This document shows, piece by piece, positions 55,080 through 64,000 of a DNA stretch of 64,000 bases. A program made the translations under genes and the position numbers. The stretch comes from Oscheius dolichura (lineage: Eukaryota > Nematoda > Chromadorea > Rhabditida > Rhabditidae). The DNA is taken from contig OW051494.1 of the NCBI GenBank assembly GCA_932521035.1, positions 8,790,001 to 8,854,000 on the forward strand, written 5' to 3'. How positions within the stretch are numbered: the stretch's first letter is position 1; each line of letters opens with the position of its first letter. Below the pieces are notes generated by a model. The model made no database searches. It saw only the letters and a list, made by a program, of their open reading frames with translations, and was not told the DNA's origin.

Positions 55080-57049
55080 AATACTTTTGCTTTTATTTTT
55101 CTTGCCTACTTCGAACTTTTTCATTTATTTTCTCTCACAACCCCGAAGGCTACCCAACTTTCTTCAATCAGCTACAATTTTTAGCCAAATTCAGGCCAAG
55201 GAACAGTTTTTCGCCCATTTCTTCAATAAATCCAAGATTATTGCCTATTTTTAGAGTTATCACGCCGTAAGATTCAAATAACAGTCGAGAACTCTGCTTG
55301 GTTCAAAAGACGTAGAATTTCCCGCTCATCGCAGAAATAATTAGAAAAAGACGACCAAAAGGCTGCCACATCGACCAAGACGAATATTTACGTAAGGCAA
55401 CGTTCCCCTCTTTGAAAAAGACACGGGAGGATGGAATATGGGATAAAATTTTCCTCGCCGGCCCCTCGTCAGTTATGAACCCCGCCCCTGCCCTGCGCCC
55501 AACGACCCCCGCAGAGATGCTCATCCGTCGCATCAGGACGAGTAGAAATTTTGGAACCGCTTCCTTTGAAAAAGAGGGGAGGCAACAAAATGAGAACGGA
55601 ACGCCGTGTCCCACTCCAGGCTCACTCCAGTATTATCCCCAGATCCCCGAAGGGGGAGAATCCAAATTCCAGCCAACTCGAATTCAATCGCAGCTCGACT
55701 CTAGTCTTCCAGTTGTAGTTCATTCGTGTCATTTCCCCCGGTTACCCTAACAGTTTACTTCTCTTTTTAATATTTTATTGTCCAGGAAACCAATAGAAAA
55801 CAGTAGACGTTCGTGTCATTCTTCTTCTCTTTCTTCGTATTTTTGCTTGGCCAAGGGACGAGAGAGGGGGCCATCGTCGAGTTCTTCTTCCTCGCCCTGC
55901 CGGTGAGTAAGAACTTGCGTTCATCTTGTATAGCTGGGGTTCCTAAACCGAGACTCAATGGGAGATGTGATCCCGTACTACCTATTCGTCGTCGTGTTTG
56001 AAATCCAGAACAAAGTATGTTCCTGCTCGTAGCTGATTCACACACATGGGATCATATTGAGTGACGTCGGTATCCCGTACTTGTATAAGCAACCTTCATC
56101 CTTTAACTCTATTAGAATCTCGAGCAGTCGCTTACTGTGGTATTGGTCGGTTCTGCATAATTTGATACGGGCGATGTGAAGAACGTCTTTCCTTTTCCGG
56201 AGTGGTATAGCCGCTTCGCCTCGCTTCCTCAGGTCCCATACTCCAATAGGTTTCCATTACGGGGCCTTTTTCATAGCCTTCGCGGCTATTTTAAGAAGAG
56301 AAATTTGAGTGGATGTATGACACTAAAAGTTGTTTTTAACTACAAAGGGAGAGAAGAAGAACAGACGGGAGAATGGCGGGGGAAAGTCTGTTTTTGAGGG
56401 GTTTGACAGTCGGATATGGCGGAAAATAAAGTTGGAAATAAAATTAAAAGAAAAATAGTAAAAAAGGATATTAAAATAGGAGTAAAAAAGAAGAAAAATG
56501 GACAAGAGTCGGACAGAACTGAAGTAAACAGGAAGCCGCGTTCAGCCGCACACAACGCAGCGCAACAGCTATCGGCCTCTCTTCCTCCCAATTCTCTCTC
56601 ACTTCCCTCTCGCTTTTCTGTCAGCTGAAAACGAAATATCGCCTGTACAATCTCGGCCATCTCTTACCACCTGAGACTGGCAGCCATCGTTGGTTTAATT
56701 ACCCAAGTTTGAGGTACTAACTACCTTCCGACCCTATGAAAATAGAGGACGAGTAGAAATTTTGGAACCGCTTCCCTCTAGCAGGAAGGCAATATGGCGG
56801 AAAAGGCAAGGCCGGTGGCTGTGGGCCCCTCTTCGTGACTCGTACTGACCGCGACCCGCTCCAAAATTACCGACCTGCTTTTTGGGATCACTTCCAACGA
56901 AGAAGAACAAAGAGCTGTCCATGTAAAGGAGAAAAACTGATCGCAGCGAGGCCAAGGCGGTTTCCCAGGGAAGAAAATTGATTGCGAAAACAGTCTCGTG
57001 GAGGAGGAATCACAATCATTTATATGTCTCCCCGTTTTCCATTCCGGAA
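55080..57049. repeat. repeat-rich spacer with family F copies 2 and 3
   Basis: About 55535-55585 and 56680-56790 match 50463-50600 (GACGAGTAGAAATTTTGG, CCGCTTCC). The rest shows no supported gene; open frames at 55303-55614 minus and 56416-56628 plus have no motifs. Confidence 0.5.
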
Positions 57050-57535
57050 TCACTTCTTCGCGATGAAGTCCTTCAATTCCTGCTCGCTGAGGTTTCCACG
57101 AGTATCCTTCGTCGATTTTCCTTTCTTGACGATGTGAGAAGCAGGAACAGCCGTCACACCGTACCTATCGGCTACCGCTTCCACTTTATCAATGTCAATC
57201 GTGACAAAGAGGAGATCCTTGTTTGAATCGCTCTAAAAATTAGATTTTTATCTTTTTAAATCAGAAAAAGAACCTCCGCCTCGACGATTGGCTTGTACCT
57301 TCGGCAGGGACCACACCAAGTGGCGGAGAAGAGGACAAAGACCGGCTTGGAAGACTTTAGGACCTGAAATTTGGTTATTTTCGGAATGAAAGAGGAAGTT
57401 GATAAAGTTTTTTTCTAGTTACCCCGAACTCCCTTTACAAACCTTCGTGTTGAACTCCTCTTCGCTTTCTATTTGAATAAGTTTACCAGAACAAGAATAA
57501 AAGAGAATGGGGAGAAGAATCAGCAGGGCTCGCAT
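57050..57535 (-). CDS. secreted thioredoxin with canonical CGPC site (Trx locus 6)
   Basis: Exons 57535-57443, 57363-57274 and 57232-57050 join in phase 0 to give 121 residues. A signal peptide (MRALLILLPILFYSCSG) is followed by KLIQIESEEEFNTK. Exon 2 contains VFVLFSATWCGPCRRYKPIV, a textbook thioredoxin active site. Exon 3 has LLFVTIDIDKVEAVADRYG, the cis-proline loop AVPASHIVKKG and the C-terminal helix SEQELKDFIAKK. It is the only locus in the window with an unmodified WCGPC. It is closely related to Trx locus 2. Unlike cytosolic thioredoxins it should enter the secretory pathway. Confidence 0.94.
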
Positions 57536-58779
57536 GGCGGTTGAGCAGATGGGTTGCTGTTGTCTTGACTGGGAGGATAATCTGTTACACAACACCCAGG
57601 GAGTGAGACAGTTGTTTTAGAAGAAAAACAAAAGCTAATGGATGAGGGAGCAATCTGATCTCCAAAAAGAGGAAGGTTTCTTGTGTATACGGCCATTTTT
57701 CAGTCTAATAGGTCCTTTTCTGGGTAGGTCTCTCTAGAACCCGCTTGATCGCCCTTTCTCAAACTTTTCATAACCATCATGACGTGTGTTTGGCCCACGA
57801 ACGTCTGAACTCTGTGTTGCCCTTTCCCGCCGGGCCATATGGTGGTATCAGCAGCGGGAGCGGACGTTTTGGAAAGGTGCCAACGGCGGCCCTCTTGTTG
57901 TCATAGAGGTTCTCATGGGTCAGCAGAACAGTTTCCAAAGGGTTACCGCCTCCTTACTTCACCTCTTCTCACTTCGAAACAACCTTCTCTTTCCGTCACT
58001 GGTCCATTTTCCCTTCAAGACATTTCTCACCTTATAGAGTTGGATTATTTCGACTGTTTGCCTTATCCCTTGCCATTTGGAACCATCTTAACGGCGGGAA
58101 GTCTATCCAGAGGTTCTCAAAAACATTCTAGTGATCGCCTCATCCCCTTTTCCTCAGTAAAAAGCTCTCAAGAAGCTCCTTGACCAGAAGGAGAAAAAAT
58201 AGCTATGGCCATGCTTGACCCCTCATATTCCCCCCGTCAAGGCATTTCTCGCCTAGAGAATTTCACAACCCTCCCTGTTTACGCTGTAGTGGAATGTATG
58301 GAGCGCGCGCGTCTTCCCCTCTCCATGCCATATGGCTTGTCAGCTCCCACTCAAACTTTTCAAAACCATGATGACGTGTGTTTGGCCCAGAAAGTTTGAA
58401 CGTTGCCCTTTTCCGCCGGGCCATAAGGCGGTATCGTTGGCGGGAGCGGTCCGTTTTGGAACGGGGCCAACGGCGGCTCTCTTGTTGTCATAGAGGTTCT
58501 CATGGGTCAGCAGAACAGTCGTCAATATTTTTGGAACGGGTTACCGCCTCTCTATCCTACCTTCCCTCACTCCCAAATATCCTTCTCTTCCTTCCTTGGC
58601 CTTTACAAGCCGAAATTTCGGGAATAGACCCTGCCCAACCTGAATCCCCCATTTGTTGAAGCTCCCGCCGTTCAAATCACATTTTGGTTGAATGTTTTCG
58701 GCTCTAAATCTCCTTTCCTCTCATATTTTCCACTTACCTTCTGTACCTCCATTTTTCAGTTTCTCACTCCCGCGTAAAG
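57536..58779. repeat. spacer with repeat family G copies 1 and 2
   Basis: Two copies (about 57763-57945 and 58236-58545) of a repeat with ATGATGACGTGTGTTTGGC, CCGCCGGGCCATA and GTCATAGAGGTTCTCATGGG lie upstream of the SKP1-like gene. A third copy lies downstream at 59590-59890. No coding function is recognised. Confidence 0.75.
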
Positions 58780-59389
58780 ATGTCTTCTACTCCCATTGCT
58801 TCCAAAGTCCCGACTGAGACCGCTCCCGAGATCGTTCCCGAACCCGTCCCCCCCGAAGAGGATCCTGAGACTGAAATCAAACGATGGCGAGCTCTTCAAA
58901 GTCCCCGAGGATGTCGCCTTCCAGTCAAGCCTCATCAAGAAGATGCCTTCTCATTTCGGAATCACTGAAACCAGCGACAACAGGGCATCTGGAACTTTTA
59001 CCGTCAGCAATGTGGACGGCTGGACCCTTCGTAAGATTCTCGATTGGTGCCAGGCACACAGGGGAGAAGTCTTCAAACCAAAGAAGGAACACGAAGACCA
59101 GCGAGTGGACCTGACGGAACAAGATGAGGAGTACCTGAAGGTCAGCGGTATTCAGCTGAAGCAGATTCTGGATGTCGGTCTTATTCTTTTATCTTGTTTA
59201 AAGAACAATTTTCAGGGAGCTAACTATTTAGAGATCCCGGGGTTGGAAAACATTCTATACCAGAAAATCGCCAACCTGAGCATCGGCAAGACCATCGAAG
59301 AACTCCGGGGCGTCTACCAGCTCCCGGACGACCTGAAGCCGAACGAGAAAGAACAGCTGGCCAAGAAGTTTGAGTGGTATCGACAATAG
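58780..59389 (+). CDS. SKP1-like (skr-type) SCF subunit with an apparent frameshift
   Basis: The ATG at 58780 follows TTTTTCAG. The N-terminal extension is Pro/Glu-rich. The SKP1 core begins LKSNDGELFKVPEDVAFQ in the next frame; a C7 run at 58848-58854 sits at the switch, and one C fewer would keep a single frame. The core continues SSLIKKM, the WTLRKILDWCQAH segment, and then SGIQLKQILDV. A short intron (59178-59219, acceptor CAGGGAG) restores DVANYLEIPGL, followed by LENILYQKIANLSIGKTIEE and the F-box-binding C-terminus DLKPNEKEQLAKKFEWYRQ. SKP1 links F-box proteins to cullin in SCF ubiquitin ligases, and nematodes have expanded this family. The shift may be an assembly error or real decay. 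Confidence 0.88.
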
Positions 59390-59589
59390 ACTCCCTCCCC
59401 TCTTTTTTGTTCCAATTTTGATCTTCATCACCCGTTCTTTCCCTCTTTATGCGATTTGAATCTGCCAATATCGGCCCTCCGGTATTTCTTATGAGATTTA
59501 GCGGCTTATTCGATAAAATACCAGTAGAAGTGCTCTTTTTTGTTTAAAATTGGGGAACAACGACAGTTTCACACCTGGGAAGAGAGGGA

Positions 59590-59890
59590 AGCAATCTGTC
59601 GCTGTCTAGAAAATTTCATAACTCTATCTGTTTTCCCCAAAGCAGGGAGCGCGCGCGTGTTCCCCTCTCCGTGCCATTTTGGTTGTCAGCTCCCGTTCAA
59701 ACTTTTCAAAGCCATGATGACGTGTGTTTGGCTCAGAAAGTTTGAACGTTGCCCTTTTCCGCCGGGCCATATGGTGGTATCGTTGGCGGGAGCGGTTCGT
59801 TTTGGAACGGGCCCAACGGCGGCTCTCTTGTTGTCATAGAGGTTCTCATGGGTCAGGACGACGGTCGACAATTTTATGGAAGGGATTCGC
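59590..59890. repeat. dispersed repeat family G, copy 3
   Basis: Same order of segments as 58236-58545, beginning with AAAATTTCATAAC and GGGAGCGCGCGCGTGTTCC, downstream of the SKP1-like gene and in the same orientation. Confidence 0.8.
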
Positions 59891-60401
59891 CTCTATTTCC
59901 TTTCTGAACAGACATCTTCCTCCCGTTCTGGTCTACTTTAGCCGGTCAAGAAAAAATATTCACTGTCTTCTATCCCCCAGGATCTCCTTCGCTTCATCGA
60001 AGCTTCATTAGCGAAGGCCGTTCCATAGGAGACTGCCCGGAAGGCATAGCCTTCCCACAGTGCCAGATAGCGGGACAGCTGTCGAGAAGCAGTAGGATGC
60101 TACATGGCGGGGCATGATAATGCTTCGGAACATAATCGAGACAAAGATTTTGGGGAGAAAAATTAGTTGAAGTGTAAGGAAGGGCCTGCCAACGCTATCA
60201 CAGTTCCTTCCGGGTTTTTGTGATATTTATCACATTGAGGGTATTATCTTTTTGTTTTGTATCTTCTTGTTTTCTTATTTTACACTAGAGACGCGGTCAA
60301 AACCGCCCAGAAGAGCGACCAACAAGGGAAGCGCGCTTCTCGGGGGACAGTTTATCATCTAATTTCTCGGCCTAGACAGTTTGATACTTTGAGGTCTTTC
60401 T
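59891..60401. other. spacer upstream of the three-finger gene
   Basis: No gene is supported. GACTGCGCCATTC at 60402 begins the promoter region of the next gene. Confidence 0.35.
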
Positions 60402-60488
60402 GACTGCGCCATTCCCACCGCGGGAACATGTATAGAAGAGACTTCTCTGGCCATCCCTACTCATCTTGTCCTTGTCTTCCTCGAGAAG

Positions 60489-60881
60489 ATGCCTCGTCTC
60501 CTTCCTCTCCTCTGCCTCCTCCTCTCTACCGGACTGATCGATGCCCTGCAACGCTGTAATAAGTTCTACGACAACAGTCCTGTAACGACGGACATGTGTC
60601 TCGATACTATGTGCTACACCCTAACTATCCACCATAACCTCGGTGTGACTCACAAAGGAGGCTGTGCCCGTCGTAAAGTTTGCAGTCTTTACGACAGCCA
60701 GATCCTGAACACGCCTAATCTAAAGAAATACTACGGGATCGTTCTTCCGGAGGGAGTAACCGAGTTAAGATCTCGAAGACAATGCTGCGATACCCGCGAC
60801 ATGTGCAATTCTATCAAGCGTCTGCCTGTGGAATAGGGGGCATTCTCTATTCATTTTTCCTTGTAATCTTGTGGGAATAAA
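60489..60881 (+). CDS. secreted three-finger (Ly6/uPAR-like) cysteine-rich protein
   Basis: A single-exon frame, 60489-60836, encodes 115 residues. Residues 1-19 are a signal peptide (MPRLLPLLCLLLSTGLIDA). Ten cysteines follow, including C-x-F-Y...MCLDTMCYT, CARRKVCS, and a terminal CCDTRDMCN. The CC-x4-CN ending is the hallmark of three-finger domains. No GPI-signal hydrophobic tail follows, so it is probably secreted. A TATA-like TGTATAGAAG lies about 60 bp upstream, and AATAAA at 60876 marks the 3' end. The length fits a single three-finger domain with a long second loop. The ligand is unknown. Confidence 0.82.
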
Positions 60882-61054
60882 GATTTTTTGGTCGCTGTGT
60901 TTTTCTTATAATTCTATGCTCGTTAATACGCTTCTCCTTGCTCTGAACAGTGCAAGTGCTGCAGCTACAGTAGCTACCAAAAAGGAAAGAAACGGTTCCA
61001 CAGCGAAAAAAAGAAGAAAAGCTGTATCTTCTCCGAGAATCTCTCCCTTTTTGC

Positions 61055-61160
61055 CCCCGCGGCCGCACCCGTATCATCTCGGCAGCTACGGATTCTTTTG
61101 ATTCGCCGCGCCTGAAATCCTCTACCACGAGCTGAAGAAATTTTACGGGTGCGGGAGCGC
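61055..61160. mobile_element. short palindromic element (GCACCCGTA), copy 1
   Basis: GCCGCACCCGTA...CTCGGCAGCT is mirrored by GAGCTGAAGAAATTTTACGGGTGCGGGAGC. The same ends occur at 62401-62505. Confidence 0.6.
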
Positions 61161-61296
61161 CAAACACAGACTAGCCTGGTCTTCATTTTGTCGTAAAAAT
61201 CGTTTTCCGCTACTTTTCAAGTCATTTGAGCTGCTTTTTCTGACAAGTCAGCTTTCCCAAAACCGCTTTTGTCCGCGTTTAATCCGCGTCTTACAG

Positions 61297-61517
61297 TATC
61301 TCGCCATTTCTAACCATCAGCGGTGCGATAGGCGGTCGAATGGACGCAGCTGACTGTCCCCTTTCTTCCATCAAGCCAAGAACACCAGCCTCTACTGGCA
61401 GAACGATGTCATTATGGTATATTTCCACCCGGGAGCCTGTCAACCAGTAAGACTTTAGCATTTCACCCATTTCATCGCCAGTTATCACACTTCCATCGAT
61501 TATTCGACGTCTAGAGG
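61297..61517 (-). CDS. possible exon of an unrecognised gene
   Basis: Between a CCTCTAG acceptor and a GTAAGAC donor the minus strand reads IIDGSVITGDEMGEMLKSYW then LTGSRVEIYHNDIVLPVEAG. This protein-like composition is not matched to any family. Neighbouring exons are not established; another open exon-like segment lies at about 62331-62196. Confidence 0.35.
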
Positions 61518-61574
61518 AACACAATGCTGATCACACGTGAGTTGTGTTACTGTAATTTACCATAAATAATTGCG

Positions 61575-62025
61575 ACCCCGGGGATGAAACTGTCTAACTG
61601 TGGCTCTTTTACCAGAATTTTTTCCGTTTCAAATTCTGGAAGTTGTCTAATTATGGTTTTTCAATTGGCAGCTATTCTCTAAACTTCTTTGGCTGTCTAA
61701 CTGAGGCTCTTTCACCACTAATAATTGAAAAACTGCCCTCTCCAATGACTCAGCTGTGTTTATTTGCAGTCATTTGATCGTCATATTTGCTAACCAACTT
61801 GTTAGCTGTCTAACTGTGGTTTGTATTCGTTATTCAGGCTGTCTAACTGTGGCCTTTGTACCCATTTCTTGCTCTTTTCCTAGTTCAGTCCATTTAGGAC
61901 CCATTGATCCCACAAGAGTCATCCGTTGATGAGGCCACTTCATCAGATTTTTCTCCTAGAAGATGTTACACATTTTCTCTTCAGGACTTTGCTCAGAAAA
62001 GTGCCATTTTTAGCCACAACTAGAC
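61575..62025. repeat. array of GCTGTCTAACTGTGG motifs
   Basis: CTGTCTAACTG(T/A)GG occurs at about 61590, 61694, 61808 and 61840, and the complement CCACAACTAGACAGCC at about 62015. The outermost copies are inverted, so the region may be a foldback element. The same motif forms part of the 60-bp tandem repeat at 39700. Confidence 0.6.
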
Positions 62026-62195
62026 AGCCAACCCCCAAAAGAGTAAAAGAGCCATCCTCCGGAAATTCCCCCCGACCAGAAGGCGATAACTTCCTCCGCT
62101 AAAAATTTGTCCACTTCCTCACGGAGCTAGTTCCTCTCTCCCCCTTCTTCGGCATAATTTAGTATGGGCTATTTCTTCCAAATCGCCAAATATAA

Positions 62196-62331
62196 ACTTC
62201 CTCCTACGGGGAAGAAGCGATGAAATGAATATAATCATCCGGCGGCATGGGTAGAAGGAGTATCTAATTTTATCTTCGTCTGGGAGGTATTCCTGCTCAA
62301 ACTCGACCGTCCTTCCGTCTAGAACCTATAA
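62196..62331 (-). CDS. possible exon of an unrecognised gene (second segment)
   Basis: After a TTTTTTATAG acceptor the minus strand reads VLDGRTVEFEQEYLPDEDKI then RYSFYPCRRMIIFISSLLP, before a GTAGG donor. It may belong to the same gene as the 61297-61517 segment, but phases do not join directly and an intermediate exon would be needed. Confidence 0.3.
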
Positions 62332-62400
62332 AAAAGTACCTTCCTTGTTTAAAAAATATACCCAGAAAGTGGCACAAATCCCGGCACAGCTCGACTTGGC

Positions 62401-62505
62401 GCGCCCGCACCCGTAAATTCTCGGCAGTTGAATCCCTTTTTTTCCGGCCGCGCTCGCTTTCATATTCTTCCTGCTGCCGATATTGTACGGGTGCGGGCAC
62501 GTGTG
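62401..62505. mobile_element. short palindromic element (GCACCCGTA), copy 2
   Basis: CGCCCGCACCCGTAAATTCTCGGCAG at the left is mirrored by CTGCCGATATTGTACGGGTGCGGGC at the right, about 105 bp overall. It is related to 61055-61160. Confidence 0.65.
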
Positions 62506-64000
62506 AAACTCCCTAGTTTTGGTCAGGAAATGGTTCCAGGTCCCTTGGCTCATTCCTCTTCCAATGTTAGACTCATTTTTTTCCGTCTATGGGTTTGTTT
62601 TTCCCCGGAACCCAGCTATTCTTCTTCTTTGTTCACTAATTTAGACGTCACCATAAACAGTTTAGAGGGAGAAAGAGAATGATGGGGGAAGACTAACTGA
62701 AAAGAGAAGAGGGAAAGTGCAGTCTTGTCTCTCTCTCTCTCTGTTGTTTTCTTCCCCTTCTCTTCCTTCCCATCCCATTCCCTTTCCCTTGTTCCCCTTT
62801 TTGCTCAAACATATTGCTTGTCAGCTCAGCTTCTGGATTTCACCACTCTCTCTCTCTCTATTTCCCGTCTTTTTCTGTTTGTCTTAGAGCCACAAACAAC
62901 GGACTGCGATGAAGAAGAGGAGAGGGAGGCCGGTAATCACCAGTCACCCTTCCAATTTTCCCGGGCTTTTCTCTTCTTCAAATTTTCCCGGGTCGTCTGC
63001 TTCGCGTCACTAGGGATTTCCCCGTCGCCCATCTCAACCAATTAACTCCCGAAATTTGTCCCTGTCTCCCGTGTAATTAGCCGGGTGGATTTTCCTCGGG
63101 TTCCCGGAGGAATTTGAAAGTTTCACCCTTTAGCCTAGGTTTTCTCCTGTTTCCTGGGTGGTGTAACTTGAGCCGGGTTAGGTGATACCCATGAGGGCTA
63201 AACCCTTCCAGGAAGGGGGAGGGCGCCAGGAGGGAAGAGGGGGGAAACTGGACGGCGCGGCGAACACGTCAGCTGGGCAGTCGGCTTCCCGGCGGCAATT
63301 CCAGACATTTTCGCGCTGTCCACCAATATTTTTAGCCCTTTTTAAACCCTATTGAACAATAGATTATTGTAGGTACATTGAAATTTACAATGTGGGTCCT
63401 ACAGCGACGGCGCGCGCAATCCTCCAGCCGTTGAAGAACTGTCGAAAATGCCCCATCATAAAATGCCTTTTCCCCTTATTTCTCTCCAAAAACTTAAAAA
63501 AAACACCCTCCAGCCCCGAAAATACTCCCCAATTTGGTCTGCGGACCCGCACAATCCTCGAAATGAACCCAGTCCCCTGCCAGAATGTTCCCCGCTCTTT
63601 GCCGGGCTGTTTCTTGATCTTTGTCTCATTAGCCGCCCGGGTCTCATCTTTCCCTCCTCATTTCTTCCCTTCTCTTTTCCCCTTTTCCCCAGAACAAAAC
63701 AGGCGCTTATGATTGACAGTGTGTGAACGTAAGCAATGACTGATGGCAACCAACCAACGGCCGGGAAATGTGTGAAACTCTGGGGTGCAATAACGACGAT
63801 GCGTCGAAAAGACGAGACTGGGAGAGGGAGAGAAGTTTGGTGAAGATTTCTTATGAATGGCAATAGGGTAATGGGGGCAGTAAGGGGCATTCCAAGAAGA
63901 TCTAGGTGGTTTAGACGGCTGTTTCCAAATGTTTGGGGATTTGGATCGCGTTTGTCCCTCTTCTTCTTGTTATAGGCTACAATTTCAAATCCTCCTTCTT
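62506..64000. other. CT-rich spacer, no supported gene
   Basis: It contains TC microsatellites at about 62730 and 62850 and long pyrimidine-rich stretches. Open frames (for example 63392-63712 plus, 63890-63456 minus) show no motifs. Confidence 0.4.

Overview
The window looks like nuclear DNA of a rhabditid (Caenorhabditis-like) nematode. Genes are compact and multi-exonic, with many introns of about 36-60 bp that start GTAAG/GTGAG and end TTTTCAG. The motif TTACTGTAG/CTACAGTAA is scattered through introns and spacers. The gene families (secreted thioredoxin-like proteins, a worm-type UDP-glucuronosyltransferase, a SKP1/skr-like protein, small cysteine-rich secreted peptides, a multi-pass receptor-like protein) fit a nematode. 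All gene models are read by eye from splice signals, phase and protein similarity; no alignment was run.

Layout. 0-7 kb: two small cysteine-rich peptide genes (365 +, 3533 -) and a multi-pass membrane protein (6677 -), separated by foldback elements, some nested. 7-14 kb: almost entirely overlapping copies of a few dispersed repeat families. 15.6-17.5 kb: a foldback element with a tRNA-like core, then a decayed PIF/Harbinger transposon. 17.5-35 kb: a cluster of five thioredoxin-like loci, split by a 10.7-kb minisatellite of 21-bp and 29-bp units (23.56-34.22 kb). 35.5-37.8 kb: a seven-exon type I membrane protein of an unrecognised family. 38.4-39.6 kb: the end of an unknown proline-rich protein. 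40.1-41.8 kb: a membrane-anchored Kelch protein whose transmembrane segment is interrupted by a mariner-like element. 43.3-44.3 kb: two more cysteine-rich secreted peptides. 44.8-47.9 kb: a ten-exon UGT, with a UGT pseudogene at 49.8-50.2 kb. 51.1-52.8 kb: a near-perfect inverted repeat with about 745-bp arms. 53.3 kb: a third member of the peptide family seen at 0-4 kb. 54.7-55.1 kb: an orphan C1GALT-like exon and tRNA-Asp(GTC). 57.0 kb: the sixth thioredoxin-like gene, with canonical CGPC. 58.8 kb: a SKP1-like gene. 60.5 kb: a three-finger/Ly6-like secreted protein. 60.8-64 kb: mostly repeats and CT-rich spacer.

Themes. (1) A tandemly expanded family of secreted single-domain thioredoxin-like proteins keeps the same three-exon, phase-0 structure while the CxxC motif varies (CGPC, CSPC, CSSC, CGLC, CRRC). 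(2) A family of small secreted peptides keeps both intron position and proximal promoter across 50 kb. (3) Mobile-element activity is dense and nested, and one insertion falls inside a coding transmembrane helix. (4) Several otherwise convincing genes carry one-base shifts or lack an ATG, so either recent gene decay or assembly errors in short homopolymers must be considered.
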